This document shows positions 15,001-29,651 of a stretch of DNA of 64,000 bases, in pieces. Source of the stretch: Phytoseiulus persimilis (lineage: Eukaryota; Arthropoda; Arachnida; Mesostigmata; Phytoseiidae); assembly GCA_037576195.1 (NCBI GenBank), contig CM075102.1, positions 35,150,745 to 35,214,744 of the forward strand, read 5' to 3'. The notes beneath the pieces are model-generated. The model did no database searches. It was not told where the DNA came from and saw nothing but the letters and a program-made list of their open reading frames with translations. Every line of letters begins with the position of its first letter. Positions within the stretch are counted from its first letter, which is position 1. The position numbers and the translations under genes are program-made.

Positions 15001-17562
15001 GACCGCGAAGCCGCGCAGGCATCGATGCTAGCGCCTCATGGAATTGTGGTGGGTAGCTTTTCTTTCTCCTGTTCGGTTTGCGCGATCGGATCACACTCGT
15101 TACGGCTGAACTCACTGGTCGAGCTGGGCTACGGATCGCACGACTCGAGGCATCGCATACAGCCCGAATAGGAGCAGAAGAGGTTCGAGAGAACCAGAAA
15201 TAAGTTGCCCAGGCGCTCAAGAACGCTCGTCGTGGTGCAGAGAAGTTTTCTTCTGGAATTGCTCTTTACGCGAAGTCCGCTTAGAAAATCGTCGTCCATT
15301 TTTTCTCCCGCCAGATCCATTCCCTCGGACTCCGAATTCTATCCGCCGTAATGAAGTGAGTTCTCTTTGGCGAGGCGGCCTCCGTTCACAAATCACAGGA
15401 ATTCGTCAGCTCGGCAGTGCGCTCAGATGAGCAGAGGAACCCTGGCGCAGCCATGGCAACCGGCCGTTTCGGATATAGCTGTCTTTCTGACACCAGCAGC
15501 GACAGAAAGGCCGTCGACCTCTAACAGAAGCTCCGTCAACGACGGCTGCACGTTCAGCGCACTGGTATCGCTTTCGACTCCTCACCGAAACCCCTCGGTC
15601 AGGATTCGCTCGATCAGTATTCGATAACGGTGTGTTTCTCTCGATTCCCCGACTGCCATTTAAGACGAGCGAACGCGCGTCCGACGAGTCCCTGGGAACA
15701 ACAATTGACAATGGGGTTTTGTCAATAAATTAAATTCGCAGGGATGTCAGCACACGTGACAGCATCTTCTTGCTGCCAGATCGCGGTCGTTATTTCCTCG
15801 ACTGAGTCGTCTATCTCGACCGGGAGCGCCAACGAGTTTTGCGAACCGCCCCATCGGGTCTCGTGAGCTCCTCGTGTTCGCTGTTGTTGTTGTCGTCATG
15901 CCTAAGTGATCCCGTGTCTGTCGCGTTTCAAATTCTCCCCATCCCCTCTGGCGCAGTCTCCCCAACTCGAGCCTACGGCTCTAACAAGAAGCGACGCTGG
16001 CTCGAGAGTCCTTCTCTGAGCAGTGGAGGAAACGTCGACGGCGTTCACTGCCTCGAGCGGGGTTTCGTTTTCGCTGACCGAGCCTCCGCCATGGCATGAT
16101 CACTGAGCGACAACCGTTCCGGCTCGCAGATTACAATAGAACTGTTCACCAAACGAAAAGAGCACTGATGGAGAGCTCGGTTTTATTCATTGCAAAGCTC
16201 ATAAATGGACTCTGCGTATAAGTTCCCGGGCCCGGAATTCAACCGGGTGGGGGAACCCGATCGAAAAGGGAATGGGTAGGTACTTTCCTGAAACGACCCC
16301 CATCGGAAGAGACAAAATGTGATGGAGACAGTTCAACAGTGACACGACGTCAACAGGAAATGTGTCCGCTGTTTGAAAGAAGGCAAAATGAAAAATTCGC
16401 AAAGCTGTTCGATTGCTTCCTCCATGAAGAAAATGCCGTCGTGAGCTCTTCGTCGAATGAATGCAGCCCGCCGCCCTAAACACAGAGGACACACAACAAC
16501 GGCCAGCCTCTAAATGTTGAGTGGTCATAAAAATTCTTGCGGGGGGCCTCTCTCAAACGCTACAAAAATATTTATTAAGCTCGGTGTTTATGCTGTCCCG
16601 GCGGCAGTACACAAAGCGCCACCCGGTTATCTCGTTCCCGTCACCTGAGGCCAGAATCTGGTAGACGACACCTGTGTTGGTCGCTGATAACGCTGACTAG
16701 GACAGACGTGGAGATCAAGTAAACATCGGGGTCGAACAGTCCTCGGACCTCGTGTGGCGTTGTGCTCCACAGCGAGAACGCACGCTTCTGTGCCTTCATG
16801 GACAGATCACGCTGCTATTCAGGTACAGAGACAGAGTCCAAAATACTCTCCGGGAGCAATCCAACCTCGCCCTCCAGTCCCCATTCAGCTCCCTGGGGTC
16901 CACTCATCATCAACGAAACTCGCCTCGTTCGAGGCCGATGCCTTTTCTTCCCGCGCAAACCGCGTGTCGTTGTTCAGGCTCCCTCGATGCAGGGCTCTCC
17001 AGTTGCATTTTTGTTGCTCCCGCACCGTGACCCTTCGATTGGCGAATCGGTCCTCGATTGCTTCAAGCGAGGGAAACAAGAGTTCCCGTCTCATTGAGAG
17101 CGCCCACTAGTGGCTCGAACAAGAGCACAGCATATCCCATTTTCGTTTGAGTTTTGTGAGCGTCTTCATGACAAATACAACGTCCGGATCGATCTTCGGG
17201 CGTATACGGGTGGAGTTTATCACGAAAGGAGATTCGCGAAAATCAAAGCTGAAATCGCCGCTTTCCGATAGGACTGTTCTTGAGCTGGGATCAGGAAAAG
17301 CGAGAGCCCAGCTCCAAAGCTTGTGGAGCTGCCGAGAGAACTTCTAAAAGTGAGAAGAACTCCGAGGACTCGGCACCGAATGGCCAATCGAAAATCACAG
17401 CGATGCTGGGAGTTCTCGCGGCCGCCGAGATCGGAACTCCGTGAGATTGTTTCCATTCATACCCAGAGTGTTCGCGGGAGTCGGAGAGATCGATTTTCGA
17501 TCAGATCGCCGAGCAGGGGCATTTCTCCGAGTTTTGAAACTAAGAATTCGCACGACAGACGG
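1..17562. other. No recognisable gene; intergenic or intronic DNA
   Basis: I see no protein family motif, tRNA, rRNA or transposase in this stretch. Open frames reach about 250 codons near the left edge on the minus strand, but composition is Ser/Arg-rich and random-looking, and no exon chain with matched splice phases could be built. The longest frame (7-762, minus) may be chance in stop-poor DNA. Small pieces of trinucleotide and tetranucleotide repetition occur (GCAGCGGCGGCGG near 645-665, CAGCAGCTGCTGCTG near 13,060). It could be a large intron, a regulatory domain, or diverged intergenic sequence. Confidence 0.5.
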
Positions 17563-17623
17563 CTCTCCTCTCCCCTCCCTCCCTCTCGCTCTCCCCCTCT
17601 ATCTCTCTCTCTTTCTCTGCCTG
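17563..17623. repeat. Pyrimidine-rich low-complexity tract
   Basis: About 60 bases are almost purely C and T on the plus strand, with CCCT and CTCT runs. This is a simple polypurine/polypyrimidine tract. It is not followed by a convincing exon, so I do not read it as a splice acceptor. Confidence 0.8.
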
Positions 17624-20600
17624 ACACATCAGTCGCAGGCACTCTAGCATTCCAGCGGCTTTGTTACTGCGACAGGTGGACTCGAGCTTGGCCCCGGCGA
17701 TCGACTGCAGGAATTTGCATTCAACTAGCAGACGCCATAAGCTGGCCAGGACTCGACTCGGAGCGCTGTCGGGCAGAATGCGGGCTAACTAGTTCGGGAA
17801 GCTCTGATCGATTCAACGACCGGCAGAGTCGTTGAATTTTCTCAACCAAACAAAGCCTGTCTCGAGCAACTTACCACCCGAGCCCAAGGCATCGAAGTCC
17901 GCGTCTGGTGAGCACAAAATGTGGCGTGGCGTTCCCTACAGACCACATCCGAGTCGAGTGTCCGACCGAATCAGCTGCGGCCTTGCGTAATCCTGCCTTC
18001 GATCTCACAATGTCCGCCAGAGCCAAGGACGTTCAAGGATCGAGGAGTCGTTCGAATTTTTGAGCTAGTCGGCTCATGTCACAAGCCGTTGCCAGCGAAA
18101 GAATGACTTGGAACACTTCGAAACGAAAAATTGGCACGAGGCACCTATCCTGATACAGATTGAAGAGAGTGGGTTACGAGTTCCGCTTTCAGCTGAGGCA
18201 GACGCTCGAACCGGAGTCGGAGCAAAGAGTCCAGTCTGACAACAACGGGACAGATTCTTTAGATAAACGCCGTCCGGGAGGAGGGCGACTGAGAAGGAAT
18301 AGAACACCGAGGGGAGCCTGACCATACGGAGCATGAGTGTGAGGCAAACACTTTGTTTCAGGAACTCTCTGTGATCAAAAACCTTACGAGCCAGGGTCTG
18401 CCAAGATCCGGGTCGGCACTCCGTCATCAAGGGAACGCGGCTGCCATCCCGCTCGGCCGACCGTCAGTTCTTGTAGAAGTTTCCTGTAGAAGCGCAGACA
18501 CTACTTGCTTGGCTGAGTGGTGTCAGGAGCTGCTTGTAGATGATCACACCGCGACTCAGCTTGACAACACGCAGCCTGCCTGCCGTCTCACTTGCCACGC
18601 GCTATCTCTGACGAACGATCTTCACGACGTCTGTCATCGTCACTGCCTGGGAGCTCGAATAATTTGCCGAGTTCCCGACGAGAGAATCAGGAGGAAATCC
18701 GGAGGCGGAATCCGCCTAATGTGCCGATGGTACTCGGAAACGCTGGAAAGGTCCCTGCACGACGTCGACGTGAGCGAGTTTTACGTTCGCCTCGCAACCA
18801 ACTCCACTGTATCTGAAACCAGAGTCAATTCGACTCACGCGTGCGTCGTTCCGGCGTGGCTCCAGGAAGACTCCGGTGGGACCTTGAGCTTAAGCTCTCA
18901 TGTGTTATTATATCGACTCGACTGTGGGAGCATAAGGCTTCGGTCTGGCCGACTCCCTACAGTCAGCGGAGGACTGCCCGATAATGTGGGTACTTTCGAC
19001 CGAGTCCCGCGTCATGTCGCTCGGAACAAATTTCCTCTTTCCTCGGATTCCGACTCTCGTCGCCACCCATACCCGTGGGACGTTTGTCGATCGACGACCG
19101 CGTAAGTGAGGGAAGGTACCTGCCCGACTTCAGCTTTGCCGCCATCCGGGATAAATGTGCGGAAATAGTTGCTGTCCGCGAACAGGAAAAAGAGAGGAAA
19201 AGTGACACACCGCTGACAAACCTATCCTGACGCTGGAGGTAAGGGCGTGTGTTGCCTGACCGGTCGGCCGACCAGCAGGCCGGCCGACCGGTGAAAACTA
19301 AGAGGCAGAACTTCTGTGGCGTCCGAAAGAAAATCCCCAAGCGATCACAGCGTAATCCACTTCACTTCCTTAGTGGGCAGGTGGCGTTTGATGCGTAGGC
19401 GCTCCGCCGTCTCGGTTACCATGACGTCGAGCTGCAGCAACGTTGACCTGGTCGTCCGCAACAACAACAGTACCGTTCAGTTACCAGAAATGAACCAACT
19501 GCGATTGGCGGATCTCTTCAAAGAACACGGCCTTTTCCTGTGTGTTCAACGAATCCGGATGGATGGCACGCAGGAATGGCATGAATCGAGGCAATCAGGA
19601 CGTTTCGTGCAGAGAATGTTATGAAGTTACTCGACATCGGTAACAATTACCGCTGTGCCTTCCTTTCGCCTCTGGGTTCAAGCAAGCCCCCGTCGTCAGG
19701 CATCCTCCAAAGTCACTCGAACAGCCTGTGTGTTGGTCACCGAGGGTGAATGTTGTTACGATACGACTAAGCAATATCAGAAGGAGCAAAAAAGCCCTGG
19801 CAGGCACGGCAGCCGCTTCCGGTCTTGGGGCCCGGCCCCCATCCAGCGAAAACTACGAGACGAGAATGCTTAAGTGCATACAACTAAACCAACGAAGACT
19901 CGGCCATCTCCCCTTACTACTCCAACACAGTCCTCGCCGCTCATTGGGCAGGGCCGTGTTCTCACTCGCCATGGGACTTGGGCAATCGGGCGCACCCCAA
20001 GCCGTTTTGTAAGATTTCGGGCGACAAGGATCGAGATTTGGATCGAGTTCCAATTGTGGTTGACTCAGCTGAAAACCTGGAAAGTTTGCGTGGATATGGG
20101 TGCGGACGTCACTGCTTTCAGAACTGCTTCAAGAGCTACGTCTTGCCCCGACCCCGAACAATCAGACAAATGGGATTAACTGCGATCAGTTGTGATTCCG
20201 GGACATCGAACACTCAAGTGAAATTGTCTGACCCTGCGGAGGAGCGTTCCCAAGCCTCGATCGCAGCTCGAGTAAACTGTGGGTGCGGTGTTCCCGTTCG
20301 AGTGGAATCCTTGCGCTCGCAACCGTTCGAATCGGAGCGAACCGTCTTCATCGGATATGGTACAAGCCAAACCGCCGGCTGAACCATCGTCGGGAGAAGT
20401 TCCTCGAGCAGAGTTACTGGACTGTGTGCGTTATCTACTGTCACATGAGCCCGACTCTAACTGGCGCGGGGTCTGACGTACGAGTCAACGGACGCTCAGG
20501 CATTCATGCGTATCCGAAGCTATTTTTCATCGAGGATTCAATGATTCCCGAGTCTGGCCCAGAACTGTTTTCGGTATCAGCCACAGGAGGAGTCGCGGTG

Positions 20601-23600
20601 GTCGTCCCCCAACCGTAGCTATTGCGGGCGTGGCCAGCTGAGGACGGCCGAGCTCATCACAAGGACGCCAACGGACCGATATTAGATTAACGAGTGAATA
20701 CTGAAACGACAGTGAACGAATGGGGATCGAAACTTTCAGCGGGATCACGAACGAACCACACATGACGATTTGGAGTCGTTCTCGGGATTGATTTACTTTG
20801 TTCACGAGCATCCTCGTGACAAAAACATCCGGAGGAGCCCGAAGGGAGCTCAACGCCTACCAGTGAGCTTGGTAAACTCACGCTTGGCATGCTTGACTGA
20901 CCCTGCCGGCCACTTTTGAAGCACCCAGACGTCGCCAAAGCCGTTAATCGATTTTCGCGCAGGTGCGTCAGTCACCAGACCTCGACTTGGCCAGACTAGC
21001 GTTCCGTTGGGCGGCGTTCCCACCCGTACTCCCAAACCTGCCTGGACAGTCGTTCTGCTCGCTAGACGGGAGACGGTTTCCGAACTTGAGACACCACCCG
21101 ACTCCAAAGGTGTCGAGGAGATGAGTTTCACACGGGAATTCATCAACCTGAGTTTAAAAGGAATTCACAGCCAAACGAGCGAGGCGAGTAGGGAAGCAAA
21201 CACTGCCCTTCGACGACTACGTCAACTGTAAACAGTAACGGCTGTTTCCACGCTGCGAGACGACACGGCGGACGAAGTGGAACCTAGTCGGGAAACCTCG
21301 CTCGCTCGGATCGTGCAATGTCCAGACATCGTCTCCAAGTCCGGAAGCTTGCAGCTTCCACAGTACGGAACGTCAGCCTTCTCCTTAACATCTGAATGTT
21401 TTTTTCCATCGAACTCATTTAGTACACTCGCGGTCACTTCCGGTCGGACGAGGAGGAAGGAGACGGGAACGCTGCTTGGGAAAGTTGTAATGGCTCAAAC
21501 ACTCGAAGGAGAACTCGAGGAGACCATCCTACTCGGGGCGGGAGACCACCGCAAACCTCGGATTCGCTCGTTCGTTTGCCTGCTGGGTCTCTGTTCCCAT
21601 CACGTCTTTCTTGAATGCCGCTCCAGCCTCTTTGAAAGCGCGTACAACAAACACATTGTTACATCGGGTGTTCAATGGAGGCGCCGTCGCTGGACAGAGC
21701 CGTTCATCTTCAGGCTCCTTCGGATTGTTCAAATGCGGAGCAAACTTCCCGGCACAACTCCTCGACCCCGTTGTCATGTACATAGAATGCTGTTAGCTTG
21801 ATGAGGTTCGGTTGGTCCATTGGTCGCTTGTTCGTTCCGTCAGTCGATCGGTGGAACGAGTGCGCTGCCCGGATCGCCCAATGCGAAATAACAATCCGCT
21901 CCGCACTAATCCGCGGACCGCTTTGCAATTTGATTACCACTTGGCCAGGGCTGTAACCGAGAGCGCACGTGAGCGCTGCTCCCTTATGTAAGCAATACCT
22001 TACAACGACGTCTCGTCTGGCTTGCTCGAACAGACGGATGGACGGACGGGGGTATTGCAACCTCGCTGAACCCGGGCGAGGCTTGTCTGCTGTGGGTAGA
22101 GTCGAGTCGTCGCTTCCTGATCGCGGAGATCACGAGTGATCATGTAGAACTAGTTCACAACGCTGGCCTTGGCACGAGCCTCGTTCTGGCCTGATCCTGA
22201 CAGATTGCTTTCAAGGAAACTTTCACCTCAGTTGGAATGAGGCCTGTTCTCACGATAATTGTTGGAATATCGCAACGACACTCGTATACCGACGCGCTGA
22301 TCAACACGGTTCAAGAGAGGCTGGGCAGTGCGATTCGAATTTCCACATTCCGATCCTGAGCTTCGGATGTGTGGGAGAGGAAGAGAGATTCACCGGACTT
22401 TCGTTCCCTCCCGGACCCGGTTCTCGATCGGAACGGAAGCATGTCGTCCGAAAGACGGCTGGAATCGGAAAGAAGAGCCGTTGTCCCCGCTCCCATCTGC
22501 ACGTAGCGGAGTGATGATCCTCCACTCGTCTGGCTTCAGTTCTATGGGAGTCTGTCCCTATTGTCCGTTTTCCATTGATGGATCCCAGCACGGCGATTGC
22601 CCTAACGAGGCGTTCTCATGAGAACATCGTTCGTCCAGACCTCAGCACGAAGCCTCTCCGCACAACTGTTCCTCTTGCGAGTGCACACCACGTAAGGCCA
22701 TTCTGTACCCAATCAATCATGATGCAACCAGAGAACAAACACATCCACCTCCATTGTTGCCGGGACGAAGTGCTCGAATGATTCACCTCTGAAATGAAAC
22801 TTTCTCTGCGTTCCTCTGAGGACGGAAAGCTCTGGAACGGAACGATATTCCCCATCAGGCCAAACGCCATCAATTTTCTTATGCTCCCTGACTGAATTTG
22901 GAAACTGTTCTTTCCACGTCTGATGCAGGGCTCCACAAGAAGCTGGAGACCGTGTTCCCTGAATGGAAACTCATCGCCACTGCGTGAAACCCACCCTGCA
23001 ATTTTCTAATGGAAGGCTACAACGTTGACGCCCCGGAAAAATCGAAAGATATTGGATAGGATCAGAAGTGGAGAAGTCGTATCGTATTTCAACGTCGCTC
23101 CCGAAGTCCAACAATGAAGCTGCGCTCTCTGTTTCAGGAGGTTTCCGAGCTTCTTCCCGCTCCTTTCTGCCGAGTGTCGAACAGAGAGCAGCCTGAAATA
23201 CGGCGCGAATCGGCTTGAGCACAGACTGAGCACCCCAAGGCTTTCTCGGCTCGGAGCGAAAGCATCCGATGAGGGCCCGATGACGCGCGGAAGCAATCAA
23301 GATGCACTTCCTCCGAAGCGAAGACATTAGGTTCCTCGGAGAGCGTCTGGTCGCATGTAATAAGAACACTCAAGCCGATCCGCGAGCCTTTTTCTCGCAC
23401 AAAGCCCCAGAGCATCTTTAATGCCCACACCCGGGGCTCCAGGCTGAATAGCCAACTTCGCGTATCGCTGACGAAACTAGTTCACTAACAAACGGAATAA
23501 GTTCACAATGATTGCTTCACGCATCACAGGAGCTCTAAACAAGAGTGCATCACGGTTTTGAGCGTAAACAGCTTCCGCGTGGAGATTCTGTCGCCATTGT

Positions 23601-26600
23601 TTCGAGTTGTTCTGATCGGAACGACTGCTTGCTGGAGTGGGAGGCCAGGAGGGACGAGGCAAGTGAGAAGACGGGCCGCGAGCAAACTAGTGAACGAATG
23701 ACCCAAAACCGAATGCCCAACTGACTGCGATTCGGAGCAAGCAATCCACTTAAGTGAGGCCGAATAGCTCCTCTCTGCACCACCAAACACAACAATTATG
23801 TCTGAACTTGAAAACTAAAAACGCCCCATTTGCCTTCTCTGATCTGTTTTCGTTGTTGCTACTCCCTTCTCCCGAGCTCCGTGTCCTTCCTCCTCATTGT
23901 TTTTGTAGCTCTACCGAATTACATCGAGAAATACCAAAACGAGCGAACAAAGCAATGGGCTCGTTGACTATCAGTCAGTGACTAATAGACTTTCCCGAAT
24001 CAACGAACTTGGGAATCAATCGCCTAGTAACAAACAGTGACGATGAATAAAACGACCGAAAATATCACGAACAGTAACCCCATCTTCTGACCACAGAACG
24101 AAAGTTCTCGGGACATTCATCCACGGAGCAGGGTATTGACTACGCCATCGCGCGGATAAGATGAACATCGAGAACAGAAGCCTACTGGGATTCGATTGAT
24201 GCATCCAGGCATGATCAACGATACGCGTGGATGCTCTTCTGGTTGTAAATCGCTTGTAATGAGCCCACGATACTTTGTAACGGTGACGCTCAATGTTTGT
24301 CCAACAACCAAAGCCTTGTTTTGGGCTCTACCGTTTTCGGCGCTGCGCTGGCGGCAGTGATGGCGGCGCACGTTGGTTGTTCCGATTTCACGCGAATTCT
24401 CCACGCACCAAACTTAGTCTCTAAATAGCGCACAGATATCTTGACCGGCATTTCGCAGCGGAGAGATGTTACTTCGTTTCGTTGATTGGAATGTTCGTCT
24501 TCCGGCGAGCCTCTGAAAGAGCGACTCGTGTCTAATTTCCTGCTCGAGTTCTCAAGGATATTGGGTTCCGTCTCGGATGACAGCGCCAAAAAACTTCGAT
24601 AACTCCAATAATTTCTGACTGGTGTCGACTCTTGAGAGCCTCCAGATTGGGGCAACTATGTTTGTCGATGCTATGTGCAAGTTGATATGTATGTACAACA
24701 GAGTGGCTGTGAGAACTGAGTCCTCGATCGGCTCGACGAATCAAATTTTCCGTCCGCTTTCTCGGGACCGCCCATCGACACTACAATAGGAAGATAACTG
24801 AGAACTCGTGTCTATCCTCGATCGAGCAGGGTGAACGTAGCAACGTTGACGCCAATGTGAAACCGCCCAAACGGGACTCAACAAAACCTGTGTTCGGAAG
24901 AGTCTGCTCGACTTCGAAGGATTATAGACGGAATGGAGCAGGAACCGATGGGATGTTGCCGAGAACCGATCCGGGAGATCATTTAGCTAGCCTCCGAGTA
25001 TCAGGACATGAGTAGAATAGCCAAGTCACCTCGGACTGTGGATCCGATACCCCTGTCCATGAGCTAGTGACAAAGCCTCTCAAGCAAATCGACGAGAAGC
25101 AATTGAAATATAGTGCTTCGCGAGCGTATTGTACGGTCAGACCGGAAATACATCAATTGATCCTTCACACGGACCCACGGACTTCATAGTCAATCACGCT
25201 CATGGGAGACGCCTCGGAATATCGGCGGAATCTGTAACATCCGCGTTTCACTACCAACCAAGGTCTCTGACATATCCTTTCACGCAGCTTTCCCTCGTTT
25301 ACGAGTGGAAGTTTCGCTCGTACGACCCACCCTATCAGGAAGATTCGATTGCATCACACTCGGTGAACAAGCATAAGAAAGCTCGAAGGATTTCGTCGGC
25401 GCGAGTAGCCGGAGTGTTTGGAGCACTGATGAAGTGCGAAGAAAACGGGATAGATTATCGAGAGTGACGCGCTCGTAAAACCGTTCGTAGTTTCCAAAAG
25501 TAGGATCGATCAGTTCTCGTGTGCACGTTGGGTTCGGGTCCTCGAAGGCCGATGTACGTCCTCGATAAGTTCGACGGCAGCTGACCGAGCCTATTGCAGT
25601 TTTCCTCTCGCAGACGAGTGGCGCCACACCCAGCGAGGCGCCTTTCGGTCTGCCGCTCGTGCAGCGGCCGCCCACAGCCTCCTTTTCCCTTTTATAATTG
25701 TGGGGTCTGAGGTGAACTAGGGACAAGCGAGCGATGCTCAGCCTGGAGCGCCCCACGAGGCCACGCACACCAGCCGCTCGTTTCCTCGCCAATGAAAGCC
25801 AACGGGGCTCTTCCGCAATTAGGCACAGACAATCCAAAGGCTATTCAATTCGAGAACTCCTTCCGCGGTAGGGGGTAATGTTGCTGCTCTGGTCTTTGCG
25901 AGAATATTCCTACAACCATCCACGAACCCACGCAGAACACCGCCGGGTAGCTCGGGTCGTGGAGTTTCCAGCATTGGAGAGCTCGGCTTCATATACTTCG
26001 ATGACATGCAGCGGACGAGATAGAGCAGCGAGCAATTTGTCCAAATTAACTTATCTTGTTTCCCGCCGTATATTGCAGTGTTAGTGTGGGGGTCCGGGCG
26101 CGGATCAACCGGATTGCCCCAACCTCTTTTGCATAGGCAAATGTTATTTCCAACCAGTAGCCCGAGCTGCCTCGCCGTGAGGAGCCAGAATATTATTCTC
26201 TAGATTTGATATTTAGAATGCTCGTCTTCAAACCATCCTCGACTGAATCTCGACCGTTCAGCAACGAACTGAGAAAACTTCGCGACGGTACGATGCATCC
26301 ACTATCTGAGAGACAGACAATTGAGTCAAATGATCGAAGAAAATATGCATAAGCGAAACAGGCTCTCTCATTCACAATGCTACGGGTTTTGACTTGGATT
26401 TCAATCACTGACGTCATTGCGTTGCCATTAGCATGAGTTTCTGCCGCAGTGAATGACGGCTGAAGCTATCCGTTTTCATAGTTTTTTCATACCTGCAATT
26501 AGTGAAACGACATTCGAACTTTCGCTCATTTGCGGCTCGTCCAACGATTCGGTTTGTTCAGCGTCATCCGGGTTTGAGGAGCGGAATTGAATCAATTGAG

Positions 26601-29600
26601 GAAGCTCAATTTCGTTTTCACCCTTGAAGTTCGGGAGGGGTTGCATCTATCAACCTCGAGAGGCGCTCGAAACTTTCCATCCGGGGAACTCGATATTCGA
26701 AACGCTCCTCAAGGAAACTATGATGGATATATTGTTTCAACACGCGACGTGGAGAACGGACGAGTTTGTTGTAAGTGGCGTCTCTTGTCCACGTGCACGG
26801 TTGTTATTCAATTAGGCACAAAAGCTTACACGGTCCCGATGCAACTCATGAACAAAGAGCTGAGCTCCATCTCTCGAGACCACATGCGCAACGTCGAGAG
26901 TTCCTCTCAAATTTCGGAGCGTTTGTGACAGGCCTCGCCGATTCCGAGTGGAGATGATCCGAATCTCTCGGGCTATGTTTTTTCCGACAGGCCCGTCTAA
27001 TTCACTCCGCCTAGACCCACTCAAAAATGCGAGCTCCGCTATAGAGGAGATGAATCACAAATCGTCGTAGGATCACTGGTAGTAATTCGGGACACATTTC
27101 TTTCTGACGTGCCGAACACGCGGTGGAATGAAGGGTCTTGACGGGAAGCGATTTCGGGGAGAGATCTTGGTGATCTAGATCTAGACGCTATAGACAGCTT
27201 CAGGAGACCGAGTGAAGCATGTAGAATCGTTTCGTCTGGATGTGTTTGTTCTGATTAGCGACCGGGCGCCCGTGTTTTTCCTAAGGGTCAGTATTCGTGG
27301 GCAGTGTATCGGGCTCTAGCAGGGTTAAAAATAAAAGTCACACGGATCAAGCCTGGCTGCTACTGCCGCTGCTTTTAGAAGTCGTTAACACGTTCACAAC
27401 CATGGCCCAGAGCAGACACACGAAAGAGGAAGTGCAAAGATCTTCCCGCGGGCACCGAGGCTGTCTGCTCCATGAGAACATTGAATCTGATGATATTTTC
27501 AATCCCGATTAAATGCAGTTAATGACAACAGGAGACGTGGGAGAAAGATACTGTTCTCTTCGCTCGCCAAAACCTGTTCATCTGAGAGTGTACGTATGCG
27601 TGTATCTGCCCGCGTATACGCACATGGGTAGATTAGAAAATTCGCCGGCGTTCTTTCAGGGTGGCCCTCGTTCAGTGACTCACGAGCGGTGCGATTCAGC
27701 CAAGCAACCAACAAGCCGGTCGGTAAGGCTGGCATCCAGGCACTGCCATGGCAACGGATACAAACGGAGATGCGGTGGATCAATCCGTCGACGGAGAGAA
27801 AAGGCGAAGGGCCCAACTCATCCAACAGACCCAAGCGACCGATGGAAACTGAGCATTGAAAGAAACTCTCGCTCCAGAGCGTACAGAATCACTCATGAAT
27901 TCCGAATACGAAGACGAAACGCGTCGGACGAGGCACGGCATGGAAAGCAACAGTTGGCCAGAGCGTAGATGATTCGACATGAGCGTAGTCACTGGCCCCG
28001 TGCTTTCAACCGATAAAATTGTACGACTCAACCGATGTATTTAAGAACTGGAGGGCTCCCGCAATCAAGATTGTCTCAGATTCGATGTCCACTGCGCTCT
28101 GGAGATCGCTGTCACTGACGGCGCCGCTGGAACCCGTGCTTAAGAGAGTGTACTCCACTTTCAACGGAGAGAGACGGAGTCTACGTCACCCTCGCAGGAG
28201 GAACACCGTCAACTCCACGCGCCTTCTCCAGACCCTGTCCGCGCACTCCGAACTCTTTGGCTCTGGAATCCCACCCGCAGATCATTCAGCTGACCAAATT
28301 ACCTTTCTAAGCCACTTGTCACTCCGAAGAGCCGCTTCTGTCGTTCGCCCCCAGAACAGATGACAGCGTTAAGCGTTCGACGCCGAACACTTCTGACAAT
28401 ACTTCTGTCCCTATGAACGTTGAGCACTACGAAACTGCTCGATGGACGTGTTCGATTCCACTGTCACCTCGCCATACTGATCGAAAATATCCTTTCCGAG
28501 GTCACTCCTCGGCCACTCGAAATCACTCACGAAAATTGACGAACTGTTACGAAGTTCCGAACACAACAACACTACCAGCGCCGTTCTGCTGCTGCTGCGA
28601 CTACAATACTCTACGGACGCGGGAATTATTTCGAAGAACTCACGAAACCGCCCAGAATACCATCAGCGGGAGGCCTTTAAGCGTCCACTCACTCACGAGT
28701 ACCGTATGGATCTGGGCCAGCGAGTGACTGCTGGGTCGCCTGGATTGAGGCTCCAACGGATGGTTCTCGATGGAACTCTGCACTCAATCGCGATCACAAG
28801 AGCATTCTCGGAGCATTGAGCGGTCGAGATATTCCAGCGCCACAGGAGATGTAGGGTCGCAATAGAAGCCTCTCTGGATTCGAGATTTGCTTCGGTGGAT
28901 CCTGTGATTCGCCCAGGGGACCCCGCGCAGAAGACGTGAACGGATCGTCTCGGCGGCAAAACGCACCGGATACCCTGGGCGTCAATGGTTCGGGAGTCAT
29001 AATCTTCTGCGTGGACCTTCTACGTTTGATCGACTGTGAAGAGATGGCCCATTGGAGTAGAGGCTGAACTCTTGCCTGGGGCTAGGTCGTCTTATCATTG
29101 GCGCAGAACGCCTGTCGCTAGAAATGGCTGAAAAACCTCTTCTTCCGAACGCTCCTTCGGTCGGATATTGCAGCAGATATCTACAGCTTCCATCTCAAAC
29201 TCCCCTTGAGAACCGAGAGACTCTCGCAATCGGTTTCATCGGAACCCAAATGCGAAGACGAGCCTGCAGCCCGTTGGTCTTGACTCGAATCATCGATTCC
29301 TTGATGGAATCTACGCCAAGGATCTCATCATCAGCTTTCACAAGAGCTCTCCAATAGCGAACACTGATAGTGCGCGGTTCATCTTGGTCAGAGCCAGGCT
29401 TCTATCGCTGGACTCTGCGCTGATTGGTCAGTCGTTGGCAGTTGTCAGCAAAAATCATCGACGCTGTTGTTCATCGTAGCAGCCGATCATGTGTTGAAAA
29501 GAGGAAGAAGAGAGTGTAGCTGTCACATAGAACCTGCAGTCAACAGTTGCAGCAGTAGCAGCAGTTCCATTCTACGAGCGGTCAGCAGCAGCGATTCTCA

Positions 29601-29651
29601 GAGTTTTTCACGCCCGGTTGTGACGTAGTTCTTGTAGGCTGAGCTTTAGCC
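17624..29651. other. No recognisable gene; flank of Arl8
   Basis: No recognised coding family. Two frames are worth noting but not called. One is an open frame on the plus strand at about 18,353-19,105 (250 codons, but its first ATG lies near the middle). The other, at about 19,978-20,382 on the plus strand, encodes a Cys-containing stretch; it has no ATG at its 5' end and no known motif. The last few hundred bases (29,500-29,651) contain CAG/CAGCAG runs and probably belong to the Arl8 5' UTR and promoter. Confidence 0.45.
19259..19292. repeat. Perfect 12-bp GC-rich inverted repeat (hairpin)
   Basis: Left arm ACCGGTCGGCCG at 19,259-19,270 and right arm CGGCCGACCGGT at 19,281-19,292 are exact reverse complements, separated by 10 bases. 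It would form a very stable stem-loop in DNA or RNA. No coding or terminator context explains it. Confidence 0.85.

Noticed and set aside
18353..19105. 250-codon plus-strand open frame
   Set aside because: Begins at a non-ATG codon, first ATG about halfway, no recognisable motif.
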